Part shown: one piece after another, positions 44,625 to 53,191 of the stretch
How the letters are laid out: every line of letters starts with the position of its first letter
How positions within the stretch are numbered: position 1 is the first letter of the stretch
NCBI GenBank assembly: GCA_934436245.1
Contig: CAKSAM010000006.1
Coordinates: 1-64,000, forward strand
Reading direction: 5' to 3'
Length of the DNA stretch: 64,000 bases
From: an uncultured Acetatifactor sp.
GTDB taxonomy: Bacteria > Bacillota > Clostridia > Lachnospirales > Lachnospiraceae
Position numbers and translations under genes: made by a program
Notes under the pieces: model-generated
Databases searched by the model: none
Seen by the model: the letters and a program-made list of their open reading frames with translations, nothing else
Told to the model about the DNA's origin: nothing

Positions 44625-45029
44625 ATGCAATGGTTATACCGGGGGATCGGTCAGGTGGGGATCTTCCTGATCTGTGCACAGACCGTGGTGCATTTCAGAC
44701 CAAAGGAATCCTATGATAAATATTTAAAACTTTTATTGTCTATTATGTTGTTACTGCAGCTGTTGCAGCCGGTCCTGACAGTATTCGGTGGTGGAGAAGG
44801 CTGGAATGCAGAGGAGCAGGTGGCAGGTTTTACGGAGGAATTGCAGACAGTGCTGACCAAAGCTTATGAACAGGCGGGACAGACGGAAGGGAAGGTCAGG
44901 GATACGGCAAATGCTGTGGTGGAAAATGCCGGGAACGGATCCGGTCAGACGACAGTGGGAGAGGTGGATACACAAACAGAGGAGTCGGGAGGAATCCGTG
45001 TGGAAGTCGGACACATCCGGCTGGAGTGA
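44625..45029 (+). CDS. spoIIIAF: Stage III sporulation protein AF
   Basis: A 134-residue protein with two N-terminal TM segments (about 8-24 and 36-55), the Y-D-K-Y-L-K-L-L-L-S turn and a short soluble C-terminal part. It is shorter than the Bacillus protein, whose C-terminal domain adopts a ring-building-like fold; here that domain appears reduced. Confidence 0.88.
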   Translation: MQWLYRGIGQVGIFLICAQTVVHFRPKESYDKYLKLLLSIMLLLQLLQPVLTVFGGGEGWNAEEQVAGFTEELQTVLTKAYEQAGQTEGKVRDTANAVVENAGNGSGQTTVGEVDTQTEESGGIRVEVGHIRLE

Positions 45030-45079
45030 GAAGCTCAGACAGTATAAAAGCAGGAAGCTGGAAAAAGAGGGTAGGAGCA

Positions 45080-45757
45080 ATGGGTGAATTCCGGGAAAAA
45101 ATCACAGGCGTTACAGACAGAGAGAACGGCGCAGGCGGATCCGGTCCTGCGAAATGGTTCCGACGGGACAATCTGCTGATTCTGGTATTGCTGGGGATCC
45201 TTTTGTTTATCATAGCATTGCCGGTCAAAAAGGAAGATTCGTCCACAACCGGCACGGAGACTGCACAGCAGTATAACGCCGGAATTGTAACCTCTGCCGG
45301 ACAAAAAGCCGGGGAGACGGAAAATGCGGTACAGGCACAGAACCGGGCAATAACCGCCGGAAGCTGCGAGGAATATACCGCTTATCTGGAAGAGAAACTG
45401 AAAAAAATGCTGGAATCCGTCAAAGGTCTGGGGGAGGTGGAGGTTATGATCACACTGGAATCCTCAGAGGAAAAAGTGGTGGAGAAGGATATGACAGCGG
45501 AACGAGCGAGCACCGAGGAACAGGACTCTGCAGGCGGAACCCGTACCGTAAGCACTTCGAATACGGACTATCAGACGATTTATCAGGAAAACGGGCAGAA
45601 TTCTCCATTTGTTGTGAAGACTATTTCCCCCAAAGTTGAGGGTGTGCTGGTGGTTGCAGAAGGTGCCGGGAAGGGCAATATGGTGAATGAAATTACCCAG
45701 ATCGTGCAGGCACTGTTTGATGTGGAAGCTCACAGAATCAAGGTGTTGGAAAAATAA
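45080..45757 (+). CDS. spoIIIAG: Stage III sporulation protein AG
   Basis: A 225-residue protein: one TM (about 30-50), a flexible linker, then the ring-forming domain with L-K-K-M-L-E-S-V-K-G-L-G-E-V-E-V-M-I-T-L-E-S and the end-segment G-V-L-V-V-A-E-G-A-G. SpoIIIAG forms a large ring in the intermembrane space. ATG 45080 with GTAGGAG upstream is used instead of the earlier in-frame ATG 45026 inside spoIIIAF. Confidence 0.93.
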   Translation: MGEFREKITGVTDRENGAGGSGPAKWFRRDNLLILVLLGILLFIIALPVKKEDSSTTGTETAQQYNAGIVTSAGQKAGETENAVQAQNRAITAGSCEEYTAYLEEKLKKMLESVKGLGEVEVMITLESSEEKVVEKDMTAERASTEEQDSAGGTRTVSTSNTDYQTIYQENGQNSPFVVKTISPKVEGVLVVAEGAGKGNMVNEITQIVQALFDVEAHRIKVLEK

Positions 45758-45847
45758 AAGGCAGGAAACATATCCGTACAGACGGGCACATACAATAGAG
45801 TATAAAATCAAGAAGGCAGATACAGGCCTTTGGAAAAGGGGAACGCA

Positions 45848-46495
45848 GTGAAAAACTTAATTAAGAAAAATCAGCTTATGATTACCGCACTTGCCATTAT
45901 GATAGCCATTGCAGGTTATCTGCAGTTTGCGGGGACCAACCTGGAAAAGGAGTATCTGACAGCGGATGATACAGAAGATCTCAGTGCAGTAGATTCTACA
46001 GATATTGTTACGGATATGGAGAGCCTTGATACGGATGTGGATATTGTCATGGAAGATTATCTGGATGAAGACATGCAGATGGCAGAAGCTACACCGGAGG
46101 AGGGTGAGATTCCCGGAGAAGCGGTGCTGACAGGAACGAATGGTGTGGAAGTGCTGTCTGCTGCAAGACTTTCCAAGGAGCAGACCAGGGCGAGGAACAA
46201 AGAAACACTGCTGGAGATCATCAACAGTACGGAACTCAGCGATGCCCAGAAGCAGGAAGCAGTGGACAGCATGGTGCGAATGACGGATATTGCGGAAAAA
46301 GAAGCGGCTGCCGAGGTGCTTCTTCAGGCGAAAGGCTTCCAGGAGGCAGTAGTCAGCATCAACGGGGACGCTGTGGATGTGGTGGTCAATGCTGCGGAGC
46401 TCACCGATGTACAACGGGCCCAGATTGAAGATATTGTAAAAAGAAAGACAGATATTGCGGCGGAAAATATTGTTATCAGCACTATTGCACAGTGA
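45848..46495 (+). CDS. spoIIIAH: Stage III sporulation protein AH
   Basis: A 215-residue protein with an N-terminal TM (about 9-26), an acidic linker (about 35-90) and a C-terminal YscJ/FliF-like ring domain (about 110-215; E-A-V-V-S-I-N-G-D-A-V-D-V-V-V). It pairs with SpoIIQ across the septal space. GTG 45848 follows AAAGGGG; the TTG at 45830 is less likely. Confidence 0.92.
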   Translation: MKNLIKKNQLMITALAIMIAIAGYLQFAGTNLEKEYLTADDTEDLSAVDSTDIVTDMESLDTDVDIVMEDYLDEDMQMAEATPEEGEIPGEAVLTGTNGVEVLSAARLSKEQTRARNKETLLEIINSTELSDAQKQEAVDSMVRMTDIAEKEAAAEVLLQAKGFQEAVVSINGDAVDVVVNAAELTDVQRAQIEDIVKRKTDIAAENIVISTIAQ

Positions 46496-46537
46496 TATTT
46501 TTGTGTACATAAGGGCAAAATTATGTTATGATACCAA

Positions 46538-46598
46538 GGGTTACAAGCCCAAAGCCTACGCAAGCTTGCTTGCAGGGGGCTTTTGGGCTTAATAACCC
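46538..46598. repeat. Long hairpin element upstream of deoB
   Basis: GGGTTA-c-AAGCCCAAA-GCC pairs with GGC-tt-TTGGGCTT-aa-TAACCC over about 20 bp, with an inner palindrome GCAAGC-TT-GCTTGC at 46560-46573. There is no T-run after it, so it is not a normal terminator of spoIIIAH. It may be a dispersed palindromic repeat or a structured deoB leader. Confidence 0.6.
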
Positions 46599-46661
46599 GG
46601 AGATACAGGCGGCCAGGCAGGCAGCCATTTTCGAAGAAAATGTGCGAACTGAGGAATATAT

Positions 46662-47828
46662 ATGAAGAGAGTCTTTTTAATTGTATTGGACAGCTTCGGT
46701 ATCGGTGAAATGCCGGATGCCGCAGCTTATGGTGATATTAATGTAAACACTCTGCGGAGCGTATCTAAGAGCCCTTATTTTCACATGGAGCACATGGGAG
46801 AACTGGGACTGTTCCAGATTGACGGCGTGGAGACCGGAGAGAAGACGGAGCATCCCACGGCAGCATATGCCCGTATGACAGAGCACTCCAGAGGTAAGGA
46901 TACCACGATCGGACACTGGGAAATCGCAGGCATTTATTCGCCCAAACCTTTGCCTACGTATCCCAATGGCTTTCCTGAGGAGGTGCTGGAGGAATTCCGC
47001 ATCCGTACCGGGAGAGATATTTTATGTAACAGACCTTATTCGGGAACGCAGGTAATTGCTGATTACGGTGATGAGCATGTGCGTACGGGAAAGCTGATCG
47101 TTTATACATCGGCAGACAGCGTGTTCCAGATTGCCGCACATGAGGACGTGGTTCCGGTGGAGCAGTTATATGAATATTGCCGTATTGCCAGACAGATTCT
47201 GCAGGGAGAACATGGTGTCGGCCGTGTCATTGCAAGACCATTTACCGGTGGGAGCGGACATTATACCCGTACTTCCGGAAGGCATGATTTTTCGCTGCTG
47301 CCACCTGCAGTGACCATGCTGGATCAGCTGAAGGCTGCCGGTAAGGATGTCCTTGCAGTGGGAAAAATCCAGGATATTTTTGTAGGCAGGGGAATCACAG
47401 AGCATGTGTATACTTCCGGCAATGAGGAAGGGATTGAGCGAACCCTGGAATATCTGGACAAGGATTTTGAAGGACTCTGTTTTATTAATCTGGTAGATTA
47501 CGATATGCTTTATGGACATAGAAGAGACGTGGATGGTTATGCGAAAGCACTGGCATACTTTGACGGGAAACTGCCGGAGATCCAGGCACATATGAAACCG
47601 GAAGACATTCTTATGATCACAGCTGATCACGGCTGCGATCCGGCTTATACGGCTACCACGGATCATACCAGAGAATACACGCCGTTTCTTATGTATGGTG
47701 CCCCTGTGGCACCCGGCAATCGTGGTACCAGACCGACCTTTTCCGATATCGGAGCCACGGTGTTGGATTATTTCGGGATCAAACCGGATTTTGAAGGAAA
47801 CTCTGTTTTAAACGCAGATCCGTCGTAG
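46662..47828 (+). CDS. deoB: Phosphopentomutase
   Basis: A 388-residue member of the alkaline phosphatase superfamily. The start R-V-F-L-I-V-L-D-S-F-G-I-G gives the first metal Asp. T-I-G-H-W-E-I-A-G, R-P-Y-S-G-T and I-T-A-D-H-G-C-D-P-A-Y-T-A-T-T-D-H-T-R-E-Y carry the remaining metal ligands and phosphothreonine loop. It interconverts ribose/deoxyribose 1- and 5-phosphates in nucleoside salvage. GAGGA precedes the ATG. No deo partners are adjacent. Confidence 0.96.
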   Translation: MKRVFLIVLDSFGIGEMPDAAAYGDINVNTLRSVSKSPYFHMEHMGELGLFQIDGVETGEKTEHPTAAYARMTEHSRGKDTTIGHWEIAGIYSPKPLPTYPNGFPEEVLEEFRIRTGRDILCNRPYSGTQVIADYGDEHVRTGKLIVYTSADSVFQIAAHEDVVPVEQLYEYCRIARQILQGEHGVGRVIARPFTGGSGHYTRTSGRHDFSLLPPAVTMLDQLKAAGKDVLAVGKIQDIFVGRGITEHVYTSGNEEGIERTLEYLDKDFEGLCFINLVDYDMLYGHRRDVDGYAKALAYFDGKLPEIQAHMKPEDILMITADHGCDPAYTATTDHTREYTPFLMYGAPVAPGNRGTRPTFSDIGATVLDYFGIKPDFEGNSVLNADPS

Positions 47829-47851
47829 GTGACAGTTTCCGGAAAATAGCG

Positions 47852-47930
47852 ACAGATTTGTAACGATTCAGAATTACATTGACCGTACAAAATTGCTATT
47901 CTGCATGGCTCTGAATTGTTACACAGATTT
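47852..47930. mobile_element. MITE-like 63-bp element with 8-bp target duplication
   Basis: GTAACGATTCAGA (47860-47872) and TCTGAATTGTTAC (47910-47922) are inverted ends differing at one base. They are flanked immediately by perfect 8-bp direct repeats ACAGATTT (47852-47859 and 47923-47930), the mark of an insertion. The 63-bp body has no gene. It lies between deoB and prfC and is transcribed as a hairpin in the prfC leader. Confidence 0.65.
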
Positions 47931-47955
47931 TTGATATATTTGGAGGACTATAGTT

Positions 47956-49554
47956 GTGAGTAATAATTATACAGAAGAGATCAATCGCCGCCGGACTTTT
48001 GCCATCATCTCTCATCCCGATGCCGGCAAGACAACCCTGACCGAGAAGTTCCTGCTCTACGGAGGAGCCATTAACCTGGCTGGAAGTGTAAAGGGTAAGG
48101 CAACTGCGAGACATGCGGTATCCGACTGGATGCAGATAGAGAAGGACAGAGGTATTTCCGTTACCTCTTCCGTATTGCAGTTTGAATACGACGGTTACTG
48201 CATCAATATTCTGGATACCCCGGGACATCAGGATTTCTCCGAGGATACCTATCGTACCCTGATGGCAGCGGATTCTGCGGTCATGGTCATCGATGCTTCC
48301 AAGGGTGTTGAGGCCCAGACGAGAAAGCTGTTCAAGGTCTGCGTGATGCGTAAGATTCCTATTTTCACGTTTATCAACAAGATGGACCGTGAGGCAAGAG
48401 ATACTTTTGAACTGTTGGATGACATCGAGAAGGAACTGGGAATTGCTACCTGTCCCATCAACTGGCCCATCGGTTCCGGTAAGGCATTCCAGGGCGTCTA
48501 CGACCGTGAGAAAAAGTGCGTGATCGCCTATTCTGATACGGAGAAGGGGACGAAGGAAGGAACTTCCACAGAGATCCCCATTCAGGACGAGGCACATCTG
48601 AAGGAATTAATCGGAGAGGATGCTGCGGACAAGCTGCTTGGAGAAGTGGAACTGTTGGACGGAGCCAGTGCAGAGTTTGATCTGGATGAGGTACAAAAGG
48701 GAAATCTGACACCGGTATGCTTTGGATCTGCGCTTACTAACTTTGGCGTGGAAATATTCCTGAAACATTTCCTGAAAATGACTACGACACCGCTGCCCAG
48801 AAAAGCGGATATCGGAATGATCGATCCTGTGGAGCATGAGTTCAGCGCATTTGTCTTCAAGATTCAGGCGAATATGAATAAGGCCCACAGAGACAGAATC
48901 GCATTTATGCGTATCTGTTCCGGTAAATTTGACGCCAACATGGAAGTGCGCCATGTCCAGGGGAATAAGGTAATGCGTCTGTCACAGCCCCAGCAGATCA
49001 TGGCGGACGAGCGTAAGATCTTAAATGAGGCCTATGCCGGAGATATTATCGGTGTATTTGATCCCGGTATTTTCTCCATTGGCGATACCCTGTGCATGCC
49101 CAAGGAGAAATTCCAGTATGAAGGCATTCCTACTTTCGCACCGGAACATTTTGCAAGAGTACGTCAGGTGGATACCATGAAGAGAAAGCAGTTCGTCAAA
49201 GGTGTGGAGCAGATTGCACAGGAAGGTGCGATCCAGATATTCCAGGAGTTCAATACCGGTCTGGAAGAGATCATCGTCGGTGTAGTCGGTGTACTGCAGT
49301 TTGATGTGCTGAAATACCGTCTGGAGAACGAATACAATGTGGAGATCCGCCTGGAAAATCTGCCTTATGAGCATATCAGATGGATTGAAAACAAAGATGA
49401 AATCGATCTTGCCAAACTGTCCGGAACCTCGGATATGAAGAAGGTGAAAGATATGAAGGGCAATCCGTTGCTGCTGTTTGTAAATTCCTGGAGCATCGGT
49501 ATGACTCTGGATCGTAATAAAGGTCTGGTACTGACGGAATTTGGACGTAATTAA
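47956..49554 (+). CDS. prfC: Peptide chain release factor 3
   Basis: A 532-residue translational GTPase with G1 S-H-P-D-A-G-K-T-T, the RF3-specific G-A-I-N-L-A-G-S-V-K-G-K-A segment, G3 D-T-P-G-H-Q-D-F and G4 N-K-M-D. It recycles RF1/RF2 after peptide release. GTG 47956 follows TGGAGGA. The size and RF3 insertions rule out EF-G. Confidence 0.95.
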   Translation: MSNNYTEEINRRRTFAIISHPDAGKTTLTEKFLLYGGAINLAGSVKGKATARHAVSDWMQIEKDRGISVTSSVLQFEYDGYCINILDTPGHQDFSEDTYRTLMAADSAVMVIDASKGVEAQTRKLFKVCVMRKIPIFTFINKMDREARDTFELLDDIEKELGIATCPINWPIGSGKAFQGVYDREKKCVIAYSDTEKGTKEGTSTEIPIQDEAHLKELIGEDAADKLLGEVELLDGASAEFDLDEVQKGNLTPVCFGSALTNFGVEIFLKHFLKMTTTPLPRKADIGMIDPVEHEFSAFVFKIQANMNKAHRDRIAFMRICSGKFDANMEVRHVQGNKVMRLSQPQQIMADERKILNEAYAGDIIGVFDPGIFSIGDTLCMPKEKFQYEGIPTFAPEHFARVRQVDTMKRKQFVKGVEQIAQEGAIQIFQEFNTGLEEIIVGVVGVLQFDVLKYRLENEYNVEIRLENLPYEHIRWIENKDEIDLAKLSGTSDMKKVKDMKGNPLLLFVNSWSIGMTLDRNKGLVLTEFGRN

Positions 49555-49580
49555 AAGTGTAAGAATACAGGGGAGACAGA

Positions 49581-50801
49581 ATGTGGGATATTAAAAAAAT
49601 ATGTGTGGGAATTCTGATACCGGTCCTTTTGACAGGATGCTCTTCGCAGGAGATCCTGCAGGAGGTTCCCCAGACCATTGTTTTGCCGCAGACACAGACA
49701 ACAGGTCAGGATGTACCGGAGACGGTACCAACGGAAAATGACAATACAGAGAGCTTTTCCCTCTTGGAAGAGGGAGGCTCTCGTTTTGCATATGACAGTC
49801 TGAATGCGCAGGAACAGATCTGGTATCAGGAGATAGCACAGGCACTGGGAGATATGACAGATACCGTAAAGCTTTCTACGGAACCGTTAGAGCATGAAAT
49901 GGACGAAAAGGACATTGATAAAGTGTTTCAGTGTGTATTGAATGATCATCCGGAGATATTTTATACGACAGGATATACGTATACCAAGTATGCCAGAGGT
50001 GAAAAAATCGTAGGGATCGACTTCGCCGGCAATTATGAAATGACAAAAGAGGAGGCAGAAGACCGGGCGGCAGAGATCCGGGAGGCGTCGGAGAAATGGC
50101 TGGCCGGGATCGATGAAGAGGCGTCGGAGTATGAAAAAGTAAAAGCAGTCTATGAAAAGATCATATTCCTTACAGACTATGATCTGAATGCTGCAGACAA
50201 TCAAAATATTGCTTCCGTGTTTCTGGGAAAGGCTTCTGTGTGTCAGGGATATGCGAAGGCAACGCAGTATCTGCTGAATCATCTGGGAGTGATGTGTACC
50301 CTGGTGCAGGGAACTGTGGGTACCGGAGAAGCTCATGCATGGAATCTTGTCAGAGTGGACGGGGATTATTACTATGTGGATACTACATGGGGAGATGCAT
50401 CTTATCGCATGGAAGACGGCAGTGAACAGAGCAGTCTGCCGGATATCAACTATGATTATCTGTGCGTTACGACAGAAGATCTGCTCAGGACCCATACAAT
50501 TGAGGGTGCGGTGCCGATGCCGGAATGTACAGCTGTCGATGCCAATTATTACGTGAGGGAAGGCTCCTATTTTACAGCTTATGATACCGGACAGATGCAG
50601 GAAGTGTTTGATAAAGCATGGGAGAGCGGCAGGACGGATATTACAATTAAATGTTCGGATGAATACTGTTATGAGAAAATCTGCAATGCACTGATCGGTG
50701 AACAGGAGATTTTTTCCTATATGCAGGGGGATAACAGCAGCATCACCTATGCCCAGAACCAGAAACAATTATCCTTGACATTTTGGGTGACAAATGAGTG
50801 A
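49581..50801 (+). CDS. Transglutaminase-like lipoprotein
   Basis: A 406-residue lipoprotein with lipobox L-L-T-G-C (Cys20) and a Gln/Thr-rich linker. The core (about 195-300) has the Cys-His-Asp triad: A-S-V-C221-Q-G-Y-A, A-H252-A-W-N and Y-V-D267-T-T-W-G-D. Such extracellular proteins act as proteases or crosslinkers; members in this phylum are often unassigned. The C-terminal 90 residues form a separate beta-rich domain. It lies between prfC and asp23 and holds the asp23 promoter at its end. Confidence 0.88.
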   Translation: MWDIKKICVGILIPVLLTGCSSQEILQEVPQTIVLPQTQTTGQDVPETVPTENDNTESFSLLEEGGSRFAYDSLNAQEQIWYQEIAQALGDMTDTVKLSTEPLEHEMDEKDIDKVFQCVLNDHPEIFYTTGYTYTKYARGEKIVGIDFAGNYEMTKEEAEDRAAEIREASEKWLAGIDEEASEYEKVKAVYEKIIFLTDYDLNAADNQNIASVFLGKASVCQGYAKATQYLLNHLGVMCTLVQGTVGTGEAHAWNLVRVDGDYYYVDTTWGDASYRMEDGSEQSSLPDINYDYLCVTTEDLLRTHTIEGAVPMPECTAVDANYYVREGSYFTAYDTGQMQEVFDKAWESGRTDITIKCSDEYCYEKICNALIGEQEIFSYMQGDNSSITYAQNQKQLSLTFWVTNE

Positions 50802-50815
50802 AAATTTGGTAGAAT
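50787..50815 (+). promoter_or_regulatory. Promoter for asp23-nusB-xseA gene string
   Basis: GTGACA (50787-50792), 17-nt spacer, TAGAAT (50810-50815); five of six bases fit the vegetative consensus in each box. It overlaps the end of the transglutaminase gene and lies about 45 nt before asp23. Confidence 0.6.
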
Positions 50816-50858
50816 AGTAGAAAACAGTTTCTACAGACTATTAGGAGGATCTGATATC

Positions 50859-51245
50859 ATGGAAAAAGAGATAGATAAAAAGAACCTGGTATTAAAGGAA
50901 GATGACAGCATCGGTACCGTACAGATCGCAGATGATGTAGTGGCAATGATCGCATCTTTAGCTGCTACCGAAGTAGACGGTGTCAGCGCAATGGCAGGAA
51001 ATATTACCAATGAGCTGATGAGCAAGGTAGGCGTCAAGAACCTTACCAAGGGTGTCAGGGTAGAAGTATCGGATAAGAACGTGATCGTGGATCTGGCTGT
51101 GACCATGGAGTACGGATACAATATTCCGGCTACCTGTCAGGCAGTGCAGCAGAAAGTGAAAAATGCCATTGAGAATATGACAGGTCTGACCTGCTCTGAT
51201 GTGAACATCCGCATTGCCGGTGTGAACATGAAGAAGGACAAATAA
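50859..51245 (+). CDS. Asp23/Gls24 family envelope stress protein
   Basis: A 128-residue single Asp23-domain protein: V-Q-I-A-D-D-V-V-A-M-I-A-S-L-A-A-T-E-V-D-G-V, V-I-V-D-L-A-V-T-M-E-Y-G-Y-N-I-P and the final V-N-I-R-I-A-G-V. It corresponds in position to Bacillus yqhY, upstream of nusB. Family members bind near the membrane and affect lipid or envelope balance. TAGGAGG precedes the ATG. Confidence 0.92.
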   Translation: MEKEIDKKNLVLKEDDSIGTVQIADDVVAMIASLAATEVDGVSAMAGNITNELMSKVGVKNLTKGVRVEVSDKNVIVDLAVTMEYGYNIPATCQAVQQKVKNAIENMTGLTCSDVNIRIAGVNMKKDK

Positions 51246-51266
51246 GAGGAAATACAGGAAGATATT

Positions 51267-51677
51267 ATGGGAAGACACGAGCAGAGAGAACAGGTTTTCA
51301 AACTTTTATACCGTGTGGAGTTTCATTCACCGGAAGATATACCGGAACAGATCGCACTGTTCCGGGAGAACAACGAGGAAGTACCTTCCTGGCAGGATGC
51401 GGATGCGGTTGCAGCCCGTTTTGAGAAAATCAGGGAGAAGATTCCGGAGCTTGACAAACTGTTGAATGAGAATACCGAGGGCTGGGATACCACGCGTGTG
51501 GGCAAGGTAGAACTTGCAGTGCTTAGACTGGGAGCCTACGAGCTGCGCTACGATGATGATATTCCGGATGGCGTTGCGATTAACGAGGCAGTGGAGATTG
51601 CCAAAAAGTATGGACAGGAGAATTCCGGCGGATTTGTTAATGCAATCCTGGCCAAGATCATGAAGTCTGGTGAGTAA
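51267..51677 (+). CDS. nusB: Transcription antitermination factor NusB
   Basis: A 136-residue helical protein with R-E-Q-V-F-K-L-L-Y, L-A-V-L-R-L-G-A-Y-E-L and G-V-A-I-N-E-A-V-E-I-A-K-K-Y ... G-F-V-N-A-I-L-A. NusB with S10 binds boxA and promotes rRNA antitermination. It overlaps xseA by 8 nt. Confidence 0.95.
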   Translation: MGRHEQREQVFKLLYRVEFHSPEDIPEQIALFRENNEEVPSWQDADAVAARFEKIREKIPELDKLLNENTEGWDTTRVGKVELAVLRLGAYELRYDDDIPDGVAINEAVEIAKKYGQENSGGFVNAILAKIMKSGE

Positions 51678-52893
51678 GATACAAAATGTAATCAGCGTAA
51701 AACAACTGAATATGTATATTAAAAATATGTTCACGCAGGATTATTTTTTACAGACAGTGTTTGTAAAAGGTGAGGTAAGCAACTGTAAATACCATCCCTC
51801 TGGACATATTTATTTTACGTTAAAGGATTCTGCCAGCGCATTGAATTGTATCATGTTTGACAGAGACCGGAAGGGGCTTTCATTTCGCCTGAGGGAAGGT
51901 CAGCAGGTGGTCGCAATGGGCTCAGTAAGTGTGTTTGAGCGTGACGGCAAATATCAGCTGTATGTCAGAAAAGTGACTCTGGATGGTGCTGGTGCACTCT
52001 ATGAAAAGTACGAGCAGCTGAAAAGAGAGCTGGCGGAAGAAGGGATGTTTGCTTCCGAATACAAGCAGCCGATTCCGAAGTATATTCATACGCTGGGAGT
52101 GGTGACGGCAGATACCGGTGCGGCAATACGGGATATTATCCGGGCCGCATCCAGAAGAAATCCCTATGTGCAGATTATTTTGTACCCGGCTCTGGTACAG
52201 GGAGCTTCGGCAGCCCCTTCTATTGTCAATGGAATCCGTGCATTGGAGAGACTTCATGTGGATGTCATGATCGTAGGACGAGGCGGTGGTTCCATTGAGG
52301 AATTATGGGCGTTTAATGAGAGAATCGTGGCACAGGCAGTATTTGACTGTACGGTTCCCATTATCTCGGCAGTAGGACATGAGACAGACACTACGATCAT
52401 TGATTATGTGGCTGATCTGAGGGCATCGACACCATCGGTGGCAGCAGAACTTGCTGTTACGAAGATCAGTGATATAGAGAATGAAATCCGGGATAGACAG
52501 GGCAGGCTGTATCAGCGTATGGAACAGGTGATACAGCGTAAGAGGCAGCAGGCGGATCAATTGGAAATGCAATTGAAATACGTAAGCCCGATGAACCGTA
52601 TCAGGGAGAAAAAAACATACAGCATGCAGCTGGAAGAACGCCTGCAGAACCGGATGCAGACAGTACTTCAGAACAGAAGACATGCATTGGCACTTTATAT
52701 CGAGAGAATGAAAGCAGTCTCACCGTTGGAAAAATTGAACAGTGGTTTTTCCTATGTGGAGGACATGCAAGGGAAAAACATCCGTTCCGTGAAGCAGATC
52801 AAGGAGGGGGATCCTCTGAAGATCCGGGTAAGTGACGGTGTGATCGATACCCGTGTGGAAGGGATACGGCAGGAAGATACAGATGTGATATAA
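51670..52893 (+). CDS. xseA: Exodeoxyribonuclease VII large subunit
   Basis: A 407-residue protein with the N-terminal OB domain (V-K-G-E-V-S-N-C-K-Y-H-P-S-G-H-I-Y-F-T-L-K-D), and the catalytic core with G-V-V-T-A-D-T-G-A-A-I-R-D-I, G-R-G-G-G-S-I-E-E-L-W and S-A-V-G-H-E-T-D-T-T-I. A long coiled coil follows. GTG 51670 lies within the end of nusB. In Bacillus folD lies between nusB and xseA; here it is absent. Confidence 0.95.
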   Translation: MSKIQNVISVKQLNMYIKNMFTQDYFLQTVFVKGEVSNCKYHPSGHIYFTLKDSASALNCIMFDRDRKGLSFRLREGQQVVAMGSVSVFERDGKYQLYVRKVTLDGAGALYEKYEQLKRELAEEGMFASEYKQPIPKYIHTLGVVTADTGAAIRDIIRAASRRNPYVQIILYPALVQGASAAPSIVNGIRALERLHVDVMIVGRGGGSIEELWAFNERIVAQAVFDCTVPIISAVGHETDTTIIDYVADLRASTPSVAAELAVTKISDIENEIRDRQGRLYQRMEQVIQRKRQQADQLEMQLKYVSPMNRIREKKTYSMQLEERLQNRMQTVLQNRRHALALYIERMKAVSPLEKLNSGFSYVEDMQGKNIRSVKQIKEGDPLKIRVSDGVIDTRVEGIRQEDTDVI

Positions 52894-52925
52894 GCAGTGG
52901 ACAGGGCGGCAGATGGAGGTATATT

Positions 52926-53168
52926 TTGGCTGAAAAAACAAAAAAAGCACAGGAACAGGAAACACATAGTCTGGAGGAAAATTTTTCCACACTGGAAGAA
53001 CTGATAGAACAGCTGGAGACAGAGGATATATCCCTGGAGGATGCTTTTGCGGCATACAGCAAGGGCATGGAAGTACTGAAGCAATGTAATGAACAGATTG
53101 ACCGGGTAGAAAAACAGGTTATGAAGCTGAACGGAGAAGGACAGTTAGAGCCGTTGGATCCCCAGTGA
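52926..53168 (+). CDS. xseB: Exodeoxyribonuclease VII small subunit
   Basis: An 80-residue helical hairpin protein with S-L-E-E-N-F-S-T-L-E-E-L-I-E-Q-L-E and D-A-F-A-A-Y-S-K-G-M-E. TTG 52926 is the start, with TGGAGG seven bases upstream. It binds the XseA coiled coil. It follows xseA by 32 nt. Confidence 0.94.
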   Translation: MAEKTKKAQEQETHSLEENFSTLEELIEQLETEDISLEDAFAAYSKGMEVLKQCNEQIDRVEKQVMKLNGEGQLEPLDPQ

Positions 53169-53191
53169 TCCTTATACAAAGGAAGGTTGAC

